Below, in pieces: positions 34,582-44,590 of a DNA stretch of 64,000 bases. A model generated the notes under the pieces. That model was given only the letters and a program-made list of their open reading frames with translations. It ran no database searches and was not told where the DNA came from. The position numbers and the translations under genes are program-made. The stretch lies in the NCBI RefSeq assembly GCF_013141725.1, contig NZ_WHNZ01000084.1:1-64000 (forward strand), read 5' to 3'. This DNA comes from Paenibacillus planticolens. Lineage in GTDB: Bacteria > Bacillota > Bacilli > Paenibacillales > NBRC-103111. How positions within the stretch are numbered: position 1 is the first letter of the stretch; each line of letters begins with the position of its first letter.

Positions 34582-36312
34582 TCACACACGGAATCGCGCG
34601 ATCAAATCCTGCAAATTGCCTGCCATGCTGCTGAGCACCGAAGCCGAGGAGACAATCTCCTCCATGCTCGCATACTGCCCCTCGATGTTGGAGGAGACGT
34701 TGCGCGCACCCGAAGCAGTCTGTCCAGCGACTTCATGAATGCCGCGAATCACATCAACGGCTGTGCGCGTTTGCCCGGAGATGGCGGCCGAGCTGACCGC
34801 CACTTCCGCAATCTGGCGAGCGACATCGTCCATCGCATCGCGTATGCGCAGGAACGTTGTCTGCGCGACGCCGACAACCTCTAATCCTGTCTTCACCTCC
34901 CGGCTTCCAGCCTCGGTGGAGCTTACGACCGATCTTGTTTCCTCCTGTATGCCCGAAACAAGCTGCGTAACTTCTTCAGCGGCGGCTCCCGTCTGCAAAG
35001 CCAGCTTGCGGACCTCGCCCGCTACGACCGCAAAACCTTTGCCGGCCGTCCCTGCTCGCGCAGCTTCGATGGAAGCATTCAGGGCAAGCATATTCGTTTT
35101 CCTTGCAATACCTGCAATAATCGCATTTGCTTGGACGATTTGCTCGGACCGCTCCCCTAAACGTTGGACAGATTCCGCCAGCTCCCTCATCTTCTGATAG
35201 ATGGCTTTCATTTGCGCTATCGCCGTCTCAACAGCTGTGTTGCCTGCACCGGCCGCTTGTTGGGCGAATAAAGACTGCTGGTTGGCCGATTGCGTTGCGC
35301 CGGCAATTTGAATAACCGCCTCTGACATTTCTTCCATAATGGAAACGCCTTGATGCACACTTCGTACCTGCGCGTCCGTCCCCATCGAAATTTCTTGAAT
35401 CGTATACGTAATGCGTTCGGAAGACTCGCTGACCAGCTCGGCATTGCTGCTAAGCGCATCGGAGGCGGCAGCTACGTGCTGGGCACTCGTGCCCACCTGG
35501 CTAATTAAGCTGTGCAGGTTAGCTCTCATGCCATTAAAAGCCATAGCCAAATCCCTCAACTCGTCTCTGTTGCTTACGGATATATCACCCGTCGTTAAAT
35601 CGCAATCAGCAATTCGCTCGGCCGTCCTTACCATGGAACGTATCGGAGTAACGATCGCTCTAGAAAGCAAAAGTCCAATAGCCAGCGCAAATAGAAAAGC
35701 AACCAAACTAACCCAAATTAACGTTCGAACGGTCGACTGCACGACCACATGATTGCGTACCGTCGCCTCCTCCTGAACCGTTCTTTCCAGTGTTTCTATT
35801 GTAGCCGCAGACTGCGTCAACGTTTCTGTCGTTGGAATCGCCCACTGCATCGCTTCGGCTTTGGCTAAATCAGCTTTCCCCTTGTCTGCGTATTCCGTCA
35901 CTTTTTTAACAAGTCGCATAAACGTTTGGTTAGAGTCCGCCATGGATTGAATCGCACTCTGCTCTTCCCCGTCCTTAGCAAGTTCCCCCATTTGCGCAAT
36001 AATCGAAGAAAGCTCCTCATTCACTTCCGTCAAAAACTTCTCTTTATCTTTCGCTGGATTCAGCACATAGCCGAGCAGCATGCTGTTCTGCATTTGGGTT
36101 TTCTCTTTGATCTCCGCAACATGCCGAAGAATCGTTACATTATCATCCAAAAGCTTCGAGTAAGAGCTGTCCACTTTGTCCAAATAGGTATAAGACATGC
36201 CGCTAGTTGCCGCAACGAGTAAAGAAACAATGATAAAGGTCCCTACAATTTTGCCCCGCAAAGAAACCGCAAACTTCCTCTTTTCATGGCCGGAAGACCC
36301 TCTCTTCTGCAT
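34582..36312 (-). CDS. methyl-accepting chemotaxis protein
   Basis: Start at ATG 36312 ([11 protein letters not shown]) since GAAGGGGGCG precedes it; 576 aa. TM about 27-47, a four-helix-bundle ligand domain (about 50-205), TM about 210-232, HAMP 233-285, and the long cytoplasmic coiled coil with the hairpin tip [20 protein letters not shown] that contacts CheA/CheW. Signal unknown. A cre-like site in its leader suggests catabolite control. Confidence 0.93.
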   Translation of the reverse strand: MQKRGSSGHEKRKFAVSLRGKIVGTFIIVSLLVAATSGMSYTYLDKVDSSYSKLLDDNVTILRHVAEIKEKTQMQNSMLLGYVLNPAKDKEKFLTEVNEELSSIIAQMGELAKDGEEQSAIQSMADSNQTFMRLVKKVTEYADKGKADLAKAEAMQWAIPTTETLTQSAATIETLERTVQEEATVRNHVVVQSTVRTLIWVSLVAFLFALAIGLLLSRAIVTPIRSMVRTAERIADCDLTTGDISVSNRDELRDLAMAFNGMRANLHSLISQVGTSAQHVAAASDALSSNAELVSESSERITYTIQEISMGTDAQVRSVHQGVSIMEEMSEAVIQIAGATQSANQQSLFAQQAAGAGNTAVETAIAQMKAIYQKMRELAESVQRLGERSEQIVQANAIIAGIARKTNMLALNASIEAARAGTAGKGFAVVAGEVRKLALQTGAAAEEVTQLVSGIQEETRSVVSSTEAGSREVKTGLEVVGVAQTTFLRIRDAMDDVARQIAEVAVSSAAISGQTRTAVDVIRGIHEVAGQTASGARNVSSNIEGQYASMEEIVSSASVLSSMAGNLQDLIARFRV

Positions 36313-36334
36313 AGCCGCGCCCCCTTCGTAAACA

Positions 36335-36349
36335 CGCAAACGCTTACAA
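36335..36349 (-). promoter_or_regulatory. cre-like site upstream of the chemoreceptor
   Basis: Minus strand reads TTGTAAGCGTTTGCG, matching 14 of 15 positions of WTGNAANCGNWNNCW, 23 nt before the start codon. CcpA binding would repress the gene in rich carbon. Confidence 0.6.
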
Positions 36350-36363
36350 TTCTATTCGTAAAA

Positions 36364-36397
36364 TAACAGGCTGCCCCGTTAAGCGACAGCCTGTTAG
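36364..36397 (-). terminator. terminator of the mgl operon
   Basis: TAACAGGCTG pairs with CAGCCTGTTA and on the minus strand is followed by TTATTTTA; 11 nt after the permease stop. Confidence 0.75.
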
Positions 36398-36407
36398 CTT
36401 GTTAACC

Positions 36408-37439
36408 TTATTTGGAGTTCATATATTTCCGCATATCAAAAGCTACCGCAGCGACGATAATAACCCCTTTAATAATCAACTGCCAGTATGGGCTGATGCC
36501 GATAAACGTCAAACCGTAGTTGATAACGCTGAAAATCAATACCCCTGCGAGAACGCCTGGAACCGTTCCAATACCGCCCGAGGTGGACACGCCGCCGACT
36601 ACGCAAGCCGCGATCGCATCAAGCTCGTACATGTTTCCGTAGTTATTCGTTGCACCGCCGGTTCTCGCAGCTTCCAGCACCCCGGCCAATCCGTACAAAG
36701 CACCTGCGATGGAGTAAATGTAAATCAGGTAACGGTTAACATTGATACCCGAAACGACTGCAGCGTGAATGTTGCCGCCGATCGCGTACATGTACTTCCC
36801 AAGCTTCGTTTTGTTGAAAACAATCCAAACAAGAATGGCAACTACAATGGCAATAATCACAATATAAGGGATGGAGTACGTGGCATTCGATCCAATGGAC
36901 CCTGTGCCTAGTTTACTAAAGTCAGCTCGCAATCCGCCGATCGGTTGGGACTGATTCGGTTTCATATCGAAGTATAAGGAGTTGGCACCGTACACGGCTA
37001 CCATCGTACCGAGTGTTGCAATGAATGGCGGGACCTTCAATTTTGCGACGATAATCCCATTGATAAGACCTACCAGAAGGCCGGCTACAATCGCGATAAG
37101 AATTGGCACAAGCAGCGGCATATGCGGAAGATCCGGGAAAAATCTGCGGCCGTAATCCTGCGTTTGCAGCATCGATGCCGAGATGACGGCGGTCAGACCG
37201 ACGATCCTTCCTGTCGAGAGGTCGGTGCCTCCCGTAATCAAGATGAACGCGGCACCCAAAGCAATAATGACCCGCGTGGATGACTGCAGCAAAATGTCGC
37301 GAAGGATACTGACGGATAAAAAGCGCGGATCGTAAATCGCGATCCCAATAACGAGCACGACCAACACGATGTAGATTGCGTATTTGGTCACGAACCCACT
37401 AATGTCTCTGGATTTCAATGTTTCTGTTTTTGTACTCAT
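36408..37439 (-). CDS. mglC: galactose/methyl-galactoside-type ABC permease (MglC-like)
   Basis: ATG 37439 is used because GGGGGGCC precedes it; 343 aa. About eight to ten TM helices of the RbsC/MglC branched-type family, with GGTDLSTGRIVGLTAVIS and GGVSTSGGIGTVPGVLAGVLI, the conserved family segments. It forms the channel for the sugar delivered by the MglB-like protein, powered by the MglA-like ATPase 17 nt upstream. Confidence 0.92.
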   Translation of the reverse strand: MSTKTETLKSRDISGFVTKYAIYIVLVVLVIGIAIYDPRFLSVSILRDILLQSSTRVIIALGAAFILITGGTDLSTGRIVGLTAVISASMLQTQDYGRRFFPDLPHMPLLVPILIAIVAGLLVGLINGIIVAKLKVPPFIATLGTMVAVYGANSLYFDMKPNQSQPIGGLRADFSKLGTGSIGSNATYSIPYIVIIAIVVAILVWIVFNKTKLGKYMYAIGGNIHAAVVSGINVNRYLIYIYSIAGALYGLAGVLEAARTGGATNNYGNMYELDAIAACVVGGVSTSGGIGTVPGVLAGVLIFSVINYGLTFIGISPYWQLIIKGVIIVAAVAFDMRKYMNSK

Positions 37440-37456
37440 GGTTTCTTGGCCCCCCA

Positions 37457-38974
37457 TTATGCCATATGCTGTGCAGCAAGGCGCATGATCTCTTCTTCTG
37501 TTGCTTTATTTCCTTCTACGATCCCCGTAAGGCGTCCTTCGCACATGACCATGATTCGGTCTGACATCCCAAGAAGCTCGGGCATTTCAGAAGAGATCAT
37601 GATGATACTTTTCCCCTGTTTCGCAAGGTCTGCAATGATCGAATAAATCTCAAACTTCGCTCCTACGTCAATCCCGCGAGTCGGCTCATCCAGCAAGAGC
37701 ACGTCCGGCTCTGTTAGCAGCCATCTGGCGAGCAGCACCTTCTGCTGGTTACCGCCCGAAAGGTTTTTGATCAGCGCATGCATGTTTGGCGTCTTCACGC
37801 GAAGCATCTCGATGCTTTTCTCAACTTCAACTTTGCGTTTCGCTTCCTGAATGAACCCAAACGGGTTCATATACCGGCTTAAGTTCGCAATGACGGTGTT
37901 CTCCAGCACCGATAATACCGGGAAAATCCCTGTGACGCGGCGTTCTTCCGTAAGCAGCGCAATTTTGTGACGAATGGCATCAATCGGCGATTTGAGCTTA
38001 ACCTGCTTGCCATGCATCGAAATCTGGCCGGAAGCAAGCCCCCGTAGTCCGAATAAAGCTTCGATCAATTCCGTCCGCTGCGCGCCAACCAGACCGCCTA
38101 CGCCAAGAATTTCTCCCTTTCGAAGATCGAAAGAGACATTTTTGAAAGATCTTGGAATGACCGAAGTCAGTCCCTCGACACTCATCAATACGCCGTTCGG
38201 CACGTTGCTTCTTTCAGGGAAACGCTCTTTGAGATCGCGACCAACCATTTTGGAGATGATCATATCGGTGGTCAGTTGGGACGATGGCCATGTTCCAATC
38301 TTGGCTCCGTCGCGCATAATCGTTACTTCATCCGAAATCTCGAGGATTTCTTCCATTTTATGTGAAATATAGATGATCGAGACGCCACGACTTTTCAAGT
38401 CGCGAATGATGCGAAACAGCTGCTCAACTTCATTGCCTGTCAACGACGAAGTCGGCTCATCCATAACAATGACTTTCGAATTGAAGGAAACGGCTTTGGC
38501 AATTTCAATGGATTGCACCTTGGAAACCGATAACGTTCCTACAAGTGTATCCGGATTAATATCCATTTGAAGCTGTTTAAACAAGTTTTCTGTATCTTTG
38601 CGCATCTTCTTGTGATCCACTAATTTCAAAGGTCCGATGCCTCTTTGCGGGAAACGGCCTAACCAAATGTTCTCCATCACGTTACGGTGCGGTACCGGGT
38701 GCAGCTCCTGATGAATCATCGAGATGCCGTTTGCCAAGGCATCCTTGGAATTAAGAATGGATACGGTTTCACCGTTCAGCTTAATGTCTCCGCCATCCGG
38801 CTTATAGATGCCGAACAAGCATTTCATCAACGTCGATTTACCAGCCCCGTTTTCTCCCATCAGCGCATGCACGCTTCCCGGGCGAACTTTCAGGGTAACG
38901 TTATCCAGCGCCTTGACGCCGGGGAACTCCTTGGAGATTTGATTCATTTCCAGTAAATACTCATGTAATGTCAT
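37457..38974 (-). CDS. mglA: sugar ABC transporter ATP-binding protein (MglA-like, two ABC domains)
   Basis: ATG 38974 is used (MTLHEYLLEM) as GGGGGAG precedes it; 505 aa. First ABC domain has Walker A GENGAGKST (about 39-47) and Walker B VIVMDEPTSSL; the second has an altered Walker A (GGLVGAQRTEL), signature LSGGNQQKV and Walker B VLLLDEPTRGID. One degenerate site is normal for MglA/RbsA/XylG. Second gene after MglB in the operon. Confidence 0.94.
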   Translation of the reverse strand: MTLHEYLLEMNQISKEFPGVKALDNVTLKVRPGSVHALMGENGAGKSTLMKCLFGIYKPDGGDIKLNGETVSILNSKDALANGISMIHQELHPVPHRNVMENIWLGRFPQRGIGPLKLVDHKKMRKDTENLFKQLQMDINPDTLVGTLSVSKVQSIEIAKAVSFNSKVIVMDEPTSSLTGNEVEQLFRIIRDLKSRGVSIIYISHKMEEILEISDEVTIMRDGAKIGTWPSSQLTTDMIISKMVGRDLKERFPERSNVPNGVLMSVEGLTSVIPRSFKNVSFDLRKGEILGVGGLVGAQRTELIEALFGLRGLASGQISMHGKQVKLKSPIDAIRHKIALLTEERRVTGIFPVLSVLENTVIANLSRYMNPFGFIQEAKRKVEVEKSIEMLRVKTPNMHALIKNLSGGNQQKVLLARWLLTEPDVLLLDEPTRGIDVGAKFEIYSIIADLAKQGKSIIMISSEMPELLGMSDRIMVMCEGRLTGIVEGNKATEEEIMRLAAQHMA

Positions 38975-39111
38975 GGTAACTCCCCCTACCAGCTCACGAT
39001 AATCCCTACAAAGTGAAGCCATTTATTCGAAGCCTGTCTCTTTATCTTTGCACGGGTTTCCAAATAAGGAAGGCAAGAGCGGTTAACTGCTCTTGCCCGC
39101 TTCAATTGGGA

Positions 39112-40200
39112 TTACTTCGCTTCGTTCATGTTAGCTTTAGTAATCTTTTTGTAGGAAATCCAGATATATTTACCGTCAGTAACATCATAGCCAGTCGTTT
39201 CTTTGCTTGGTACCAGACCGTTAGCAAGAGCAGTCGCTACGTTCGTTGTTGCCGCACCTTGGTTTTTCGCATCGTTCAGAACTGTTCCGAGCAGTGTTCC
39301 ATCCCCAAGTGCTTGCAGAGCAGGAGCTGTCGCGTCTACGCCAACTACCGGCATATATTTACCGCCTTCTTTGAAATAACCTTTTGCTTTCAACGCTTCG
39401 ATTGCACCTAGCGCCATATCGTCGTTGTTAGCAATTACCGCTTCGATTTTATCCTCGTTGGCAGCCAGGAACGCAGCCATTTTTTCTTGGCCTTTTACAC
39501 GATCCCACATAGCCGTATCTTCAGCTATTTTTTCTACGCCCAGACCGGCATCCGTGATCGCTTGAACGGAGAACTTCGTGCGAAGCTCAGCATCTTGGTG
39601 TCCCGGTTCGCCTTTGAGCATAACGTATTGAATTTTTCCGTCTTTGTTTTTATCCGCTTCAGGATGAGCCTTGAAGTAGTCAACAAGCAATTGGCCTTCC
39701 ATTGTTCCGGATTGCTCAGCTTTCGCGCCTACGTAGTAAACTTTATCCCATTTCTTCATATCGTCAGCCAGTGGCTCACGGTTCAGGAACACAACCGGTA
39801 CGTTTGCCGTTTTTGCTTTGTCGATAATAACGCCGGCCGCTGTACGGTCAACCGCATTGATCGCTAGAGCGTTTACTTTTTTCGTGATGAAAAGGTCAAC
39901 TTTATCATTTTGTGTTGGTTGTGAGTTTTGGCTGTCTACGATATCCACCGTAGCTTTGTCTTTCGCAGCGTCAGCAATCGCTGCGCGTACACCGGACATG
40001 AACGTATCGTCGAATTTATAAATCGCTACACCGATTGTTGGTTTTTTGGCTTCTGTTTTAGCTGGAGCTGCTGTTGCAGCTGCACCAGTGCTTGTGCTTG
40101 CTGCCGGAGAAGTTGAAGGTGCTGTTTCCGTTTTACTGCCACATCCTGCTACGGTTGCAACCAAAGCGCTCGCTACTGCAAGGGTAATCAATTTTTTCAA
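39112..40200 (-). CDS. mglB: galactose/glucose-binding lipoprotein (MglB-like)
   Basis: A 362-aa lipoprotein with lipobox VAGC (Cys about 20), a Ser/Thr/Ala linker, then a periplasmic-binding-protein fold with IGVAIYKFDDTFMSGVRAAI at its start, as in MglB, and VIANNDDMALGAIEALKAKG. The sequence matches the D-galactose-binding type best. It feeds MglA/MglC just downstream. Confidence 0.92.
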   Translation of the reverse strand: MKKLITLAVASALVATVAGCGSKTETAPSTSPAASTSTGAAATAAPAKTEAKKPTIGVAIYKFDDTFMSGVRAAIADAAKDKATVDIVDSQNSQPTQNDKVDLFITKKVNALAINAVDRTAAGVIIDKAKTANVPVVFLNREPLADDMKKWDKVYYVGAKAEQSGTMEGQLLVDYFKAHPEADKNKDGKIQYVMLKGEPGHQDAELRTKFSVQAITDAGLGVEKIAEDTAMWDRVKGQEKMAAFLAANEDKIEAVIANNDDMALGAIEALKAKGYFKEGGKYMPVVGVDATAPALQALGDGTLLGTVLNDAKNQGAATTNVATALANGLVPSKETTGYDVTDGKYIWISYKKITKANMNEAK

Positions 40201-40308
40201 GGTAAGACCCTCCCTAAAAGGTTGTTTTGTTTATTTACATTTCTAAATATAAGGCATGTGCAGCAGGAAACAAATGCAATATCCTCACATCTTCTATCGA
40301 AATTCTCA

Positions 40309-41289
40309 TCACTTTATAAACGGAAAAAGCAGCTTTTGATTGTCCGACCAGAACATGTTGCTGAGGTCAATCGCTTTAATCCCGGTCGCTACGCGGTCCG
40401 GAATCTTCTTGCCATGTGAGGCTTCAACCGCATTTTTAACGCCCAAATAGCCGATGCTGAAAGGGTTTTGAATAATCGTTGCTTGAATGACACCTTCCTG
40501 CAGCATCTCTAACTCTTCGGAGGTACTGTCAAATGTGATAATTTTCACTTTACCCTGGAGATTCATTCTCTGAATCGCGTCGGCCACGCCAATCGAGGAA
40601 ATTTCATTCAGGGCAACAATCCCGTCCAAATGCGGGTATTTCTCGATGATGCCTTGTGTAAGCTGATCCGCAGTTCCCCGGTCCGTCAAACTGTATACTT
40701 TGGCAATCACCTGAATGGCCGGATATTTGGATATTTCATCCAACAGACCTTGCTCCCTGAGCTCTGTGTTGCGCTCCCCTTGCCTGAAGCTGACGATGGC
40801 GATATTTCCTTGAGTCCCGGCAAGCTTAATCAATTGCTGGCCGGCCATTTGCCCGGCATCGTAATTGTTGGCGCCAATGAAGCTCTTTGCTTTGCGCGAT
40901 TCCACCTCGGAGTCGATCGTCACAACCGGAATGCCTTGTTCCGCCGCAGTTTCGACAACATCCGATAATTCCTTATAATCATTAGCGGCGAGCACGATCG
41001 CGTCAGGTCCGCTCTTAATGGATTGCTCCATTAAGGCGATCTGCCCCTTCACATCCGCTTCATCGTCAGGCGCCCGAAAATCCAACGTGACATCAAATTC
41101 CTTTGCGGCAACCTCAGCGCCCATTTTAACCGTTTTCCAATAGTCCCCGTTCTGACTTCTCAGCACTACTTCCAAGTGCTTCTTCTGCGCGGTTGGTGTA
41201 GTCTCGGTTTCCTGCATACAAGAAGACATAGAGACGACAGCTGCCAAGACAGCAAGAACGAGAGAGCCTAGTTTCATTGGTTTATCCAT
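40309..41289 (-). CDS. sugar-binding lipoprotein, probable co-sensor of the adjacent kinase
   Basis: A 326-aa lipoprotein (lipobox SMSSC, Cys about 24) of the RbsB/YtfQ binding-protein family: RSQNGDYWKTVKMGAEVAAK, DAIVLAANDYKELSDVV, GIVALNEISSIGVADAI. It starts 13 nt after the kinase gene, ahead of mglB. In Firmicutes such a gene placed with a YesM-type kinase typically encodes a binding protein that presents the sugar to the kinase sensor domain rather than to the transporter; that role is inferred here from position and from the presence of a second, MglB-like binding protein. Confidence 0.85.
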   Translation of the reverse strand: MDKPMKLGSLVLAVLAAVVSMSSCMQETETTPTAQKKHLEVVLRSQNGDYWKTVKMGAEVAAKEFDVTLDFRAPDDEADVKGQIALMEQSIKSGPDAIVLAANDYKELSDVVETAAEQGIPVVTIDSEVESRKAKSFIGANNYDAGQMAGQQLIKLAGTQGNIAIVSFRQGERNTELREQGLLDEISKYPAIQVIAKVYSLTDRGTADQLTQGIIEKYPHLDGIVALNEISSIGVADAIQRMNLQGKVKIITFDSTSEELEMLQEGVIQATIIQNPFSIGYLGVKNAVEASHGKKIPDRVATGIKAIDLSNMFWSDNQKLLFPFIK

Positions 41290-41301
41290 CGCTGCTCCTT
41301 T

Positions 41302-43086
41302 CTACTCTTCTTCCAATATGGCTGGAATCCTAATCTTAACGACTGTTCCTTCTTCAAGCTCGCTTTCTACCTTAACGCCATACTCCGAACCGAAATACAG
41401 CTGAATTCGCTCGTGCACATTGCGCAGGCCTACGCCTGATCCCTTATCGCTTTTTACAGCCCCAATCATAATGTTTTTGAGCATTTCTTCCGACATGCCC
41501 ACACCATTATCCCGGACCTGGAGCAGAATCGTATCCTGGATTTTCTCCGCGGAGATGTGAATATGACCTTTATCCACCATATACTCGATGCCATGATAAA
41601 GCGCATTTTCTACGAACGGCTGCAGAATCAGCTTCACCGTTCTATAGGGCAGCACTTCTTCCGAGACTTCGATCTCGTAATCGAACTTGTCCTTATACCT
41701 CATCTTCTGAATAATCAAATAGTTTCGGATATGCTCGATCTCATCCTCAATCGGGATAATGTTTTTCCCTTTGCTGAGCGAAATCCGAAAAAACTTGGAC
41801 AAAGAGGTAATCGTCGTGACGACCTCCTCGTTTTTCCCGTTCCCAACCATCCGAACGACCGAATTGAGCGTATTGTACAAGAAATGCGGATTGATCTGAG
41901 ACTGCAGAACCTCAAGCTCGTTCTTTCTTTTCGTCTCCTGTTCATCGATATTCTGATCCATCAGCTCGCGCACCCTGGAAACCATGAGATTGAAGCGGCG
42001 CGAAAGCTGCTCCACTTCATCTGCTCCGCGAACATGGATGTACGTGTCAAAATGCCCTTTCTCGACCATTTCCATCGACTTCTTCAGCCGCTTGATCGGC
42101 TTGGAAATGCGGGCTGACATGAAGGACGAGATGAGCAGAATAAAAATAAGGACAATGACTAGCAGCCATATCATAAACGTATTAATTTCCTTGCGGGTCG
42201 TAATCATCTCATCCAAATAAGAGACCCCGATGATTTTCCAACCGATATTATTAACGGTCCTAACGACATTAAGCCGGGATTCGCCCTCGCTGACATCCAT
42301 ATACTTGCCGTAGGAGAATTTGAGCGCCTGCTCCACATTTTCATATTTCAAACCAATATAAATAAGCTGCTGCTGAGGATGATACACAATGTTGCCGGCA
42401 GAGTCGTCGATGATGTAGACGTACCCTTTTTTGCCCAATGAAACCGTGCGGAACACACCGTCTAGCGTCTTAAAATTAACATCCACCAGAACAACCGCAT
42501 CCTCCCATCTCCCGTTTCTTTGAATCGAGACCCCTTTGCTCATCGAAACGACCCACCGGTACGGATCTTTAAACAGATTCTGAATATGCGGCAAGGAGAA
42601 GCTAAGATGATTCGGATTTTCCAGTGCTGACTTAAACCAAGACTGCTCGAGCAGCCGGGTGTTTTTGCGCATGGCCGTGTGGTGAATTCCTGTAACCAAT
42701 TCTCCGTCCGCGGCAAATAAATTAATCGAGACAATATCCTCGCGCGTGCTTGCAATTGTCTCCAGTTGTTCGGTCAGCTTATCCGAAGGGACGCCGTGGC
42801 TTTTGGCAATTTTGGCATCAACCACTTCGAAGGTGTCGGCCATCCCTTTTATGTAATTTTCCAAGTTGATCTGAACCTGCTCGACGATCTGCTGCGTGTT
42901 CAGGAACGCGCTTTCTTCCGCCGTCCGGGAAAATTTATTATAAAGCACCAGCGAAATGATCAGCATGACGGTTACCGTTATGAAAATAAAAGATATCGTA
43001 ATGGCAAACTGAATGCTCTTGACTCTCATCGTGTCCAGCAGCACATCATACAAAGGCTTGAATAGAGCTCTTGCTTTCCGTATCAA
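41302..43086 (-). CDS. YesM-type sensor histidine kinase for the mgl operon
   Basis: A 594-aa kinase starting at TTG 43086 behind GGGGGG. TM about 25-48, extracytoplasmic dCache-type domain to about 285 (contains FSLPHIQNLFKDPYRWV), TM about 290-310, HAMP, then INPHFLYNTLNSVVRM with the phospho-His and HATPase with DNGVGM and GVGLRNV. Its partner regulator is not adjacent; the best candidate is the YesN gene at 49754-51412. A remnant of that gene's end, and a copy of its promoter, lie directly upstream of this kinase. Confidence 0.93.
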   Translation of the reverse strand: MIRKARALFKPLYDVLLDTMRVKSIQFAITISFIFITVTVMLIISLVLYNKFSRTAEESAFLNTQQIVEQVQINLENYIKGMADTFEVVDAKIAKSHGVPSDKLTEQLETIASTREDIVSINLFAADGELVTGIHHTAMRKNTRLLEQSWFKSALENPNHLSFSLPHIQNLFKDPYRWVVSMSKGVSIQRNGRWEDAVVLVDVNFKTLDGVFRTVSLGKKGYVYIIDDSAGNIVYHPQQQLIYIGLKYENVEQALKFSYGKYMDVSEGESRLNVVRTVNNIGWKIIGVSYLDEMITTRKEINTFMIWLLVIVLIFILLISSFMSARISKPIKRLKKSMEMVEKGHFDTYIHVRGADEVEQLSRRFNLMVSRVRELMDQNIDEQETKRKNELEVLQSQINPHFLYNTLNSVVRMVGNGKNEEVVTTITSLSKFFRISLSKGKNIIPIEDEIEHIRNYLIIQKMRYKDKFDYEIEVSEEVLPYRTVKLILQPFVENALYHGIEYMVDKGHIHISAEKIQDTILLQVRDNGVGMSEEMLKNIMIGAVKSDKGSGVGLRNVHERIQLYFGSEYGVKVESELEEGTVVKIRIPAILEEE

Positions 43087-43109
43087 AACTAACCCCCCGC
43101 TCCTTAACC

Positions 43110-43139
43110 CTACTGCGCTTTGGTGTTAGCATTGCGGTA
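43110..43139 (-). pseudogene. remnant of a response-regulator gene: last nine codons and stop
   Basis: Minus strand reads YRNANTKAQ then stop. The intact regulator at 49754 ends YRNANNKAQ then stop. At DNA level 27 of 31 bases match (43109-43139 against 49753-49783). The remnant is 23 nt upstream of the kinase start, where the stop of a neighbouring regulator gene would be expected in a regulator-kinase operon. Confidence 0.7.
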
Positions 43140-43161
43140 GAAGTTTAACCTGTTAAGGATT

Positions 43162-43190
43162 ATTGTACTAATTGCCTTTGGAATACACAA
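43162..43190 (-). promoter_or_regulatory. promoter upstream of the kinase, copy of the response-regulator promoter
   Basis: Minus strand: -35 TTGTGT (43185-43190), 17-nt spacer, -10 TACAAT (43162-43167). The 34 bases 43161-43194 match 51481-51514 with one difference. Confidence 0.7.
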
Positions 43191-43267
43191 CAGGCTGAGC
43201 AAGCTTTGTCAATGGTTAATCAAAATAGGAATGGCTTCTTAGTATTAATCGCGATATAGTAAGAAAA

Positions 43268-43298
43268 ACCGTCAGGAAAAACATCCTGACGGTCCTTT
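43268..43298. terminator. terminator at the left end of the inserted island
   Basis: ACCGTCAGGA (43268-43277) pairs with TCCTGACGGT (43284-43293); T-rich on both strands, strongest on the minus strand where TTTTTCTT follows. Confidence 0.8.
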
Positions 43299-43357
43299 TG
43301 TATGTAAACCCATACTTTTGTCCATGGGGAGGGATGGATGCGGGGTTCCAACCGCTG

Positions 43358-43406
43358 TTGAAATCGTGTTTTTTGAATTTATTATGCGGTATAAACACGA
43401 TTTCAA
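43358..43406. repeat. 14-bp inverted repeat at the left end of the IS91-type remnant
   Basis: TTGAAATCGTGTTT (43358-43371) and AAACACGATTTCAA (43393-43406) are perfect inverted repeats with a 21-nt loop. IS91-family elements lack classical terminal repeats but have subterminal hairpins; position just downstream of the transposase reading frames suits such an end. Confidence 0.55.
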
Positions 43407-43452
43407 AGGCGGCCCGTAAACTTTCCACCCTCACACCCATCCCTCTTCTGTT

Positions 43453-44590
43453 CTACTTTGAGCTGCCTTCCACTTCTTTGTTCTCTAACCTGTCTGAGAT
43501 CCGGTATTCGCACCCATATATCCCTTTGTAATACTCTGGATACATAGCTCCTTCGCAGCTTTCACATGTAAATTGAGGCGGTACTGCCGGATCCCCTTGA
43601 TCCATTCGATCAAAATCTTGCACGACATTAAGCGGTATGCTTTCCACTTCCGAACAAGTCAAACATATATACTTCACTGTCTGTTTCGACAGTACATAAT
43701 TGCTTAGGGACAACTGGGGTTTCTTCTTTTTGCTTTTTGTTTTCTTGCTTCCAGGTGAGATCTCGAATCATCCTTTCTAAACAGCCTCGCGTTCTCTCGC
43801 AGACTGCATATTTAATCGTTAGTTTGCCTTCTTCTAGACAGACTTCCCCCTTGTATTCATAGTAACATTCGCACTTTGGACACACCAGTGGGTCTTTACC
43901 CGTCATTCTTTGTATTCGCTCTCTCCAATTCCTCCGTTTTAGTTTCTTTTGTGCCCGTACAATCCACTTCCTTGCTTCTTTCTGCCAGCTTGTCACTAGC
44001 TTTCTACTTACCTTTTTCAGCTTACGCGAATAGACCCCATAATACCGGATTGTTTTAAGTTTTCATCCGGAATATGGCGTATGACCCTTGCAATAAATTC
44101 TTCCACCGTTACTTTTTCCGTCTTCTCTTCCCCACTTGTTTTATCGTGGTAGCTGAACACGACGTATTCTCCGTCATAGGACTTGATTCGCTTTAACGCA
44201 ATGGCTGGTCGCTTCATGTAGCGCCCTATGTACCCTAGCTGGTTCTTTACGTTCCCTTTTTGTTTCGGCGCATGCACATAAAAACCTTCTCCATTGGCCG
44301 AGTAGGCTTGCTGCGGTCTGGACTGTACTTGTCTCTTCTCTTCTTCGTTCAAGCTTCTTCGAATTAGCTTTAGCACCACGGTTTGCCACTGTTTTCTAAG
44401 CATTTCAAACGGCACGTAATCATACGTTTTCCATTCTCCGTTTGATTTCATTCCACCCATCGTCACCAACATATGGACATGTGGATTAAAGTTCAGACGC
44501 GAGCCAAAGGTATGTACTCCCGCAATAATGCCAGGTGTGATCTTATGTTTCTTTTCAAAATGTTCTTTTATGATTCGTACGGCCTCATGA
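43453..44590 (-). pseudogene. IS91-type transposase fragment B (middle and C-terminal part), frameshifted
   Basis: Reading right to left, frame B enters at about 44590 with HEAVRIIKEHFEKKHK and continues through SRLNFNPHVHMLVT (metal-binding HxH), GYIGRYMKRPAIA (catalytic Tyr region of HUH/Y2-type transposases) and EEFIARVIRHIP. A one-base deletion at about 44053 (ENFK read as ENLK) shifts the frame; it then runs through 43996-43628, with VCPKCECYYEY. A further shift leads to the frame ending at 43453, which has zinc-type CxxC pairs (YICLTCSE, FTCESCEG). The N-terminal zinc-binding part is missing. At least two frame breaks make it inactive. Confidence 0.75.
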
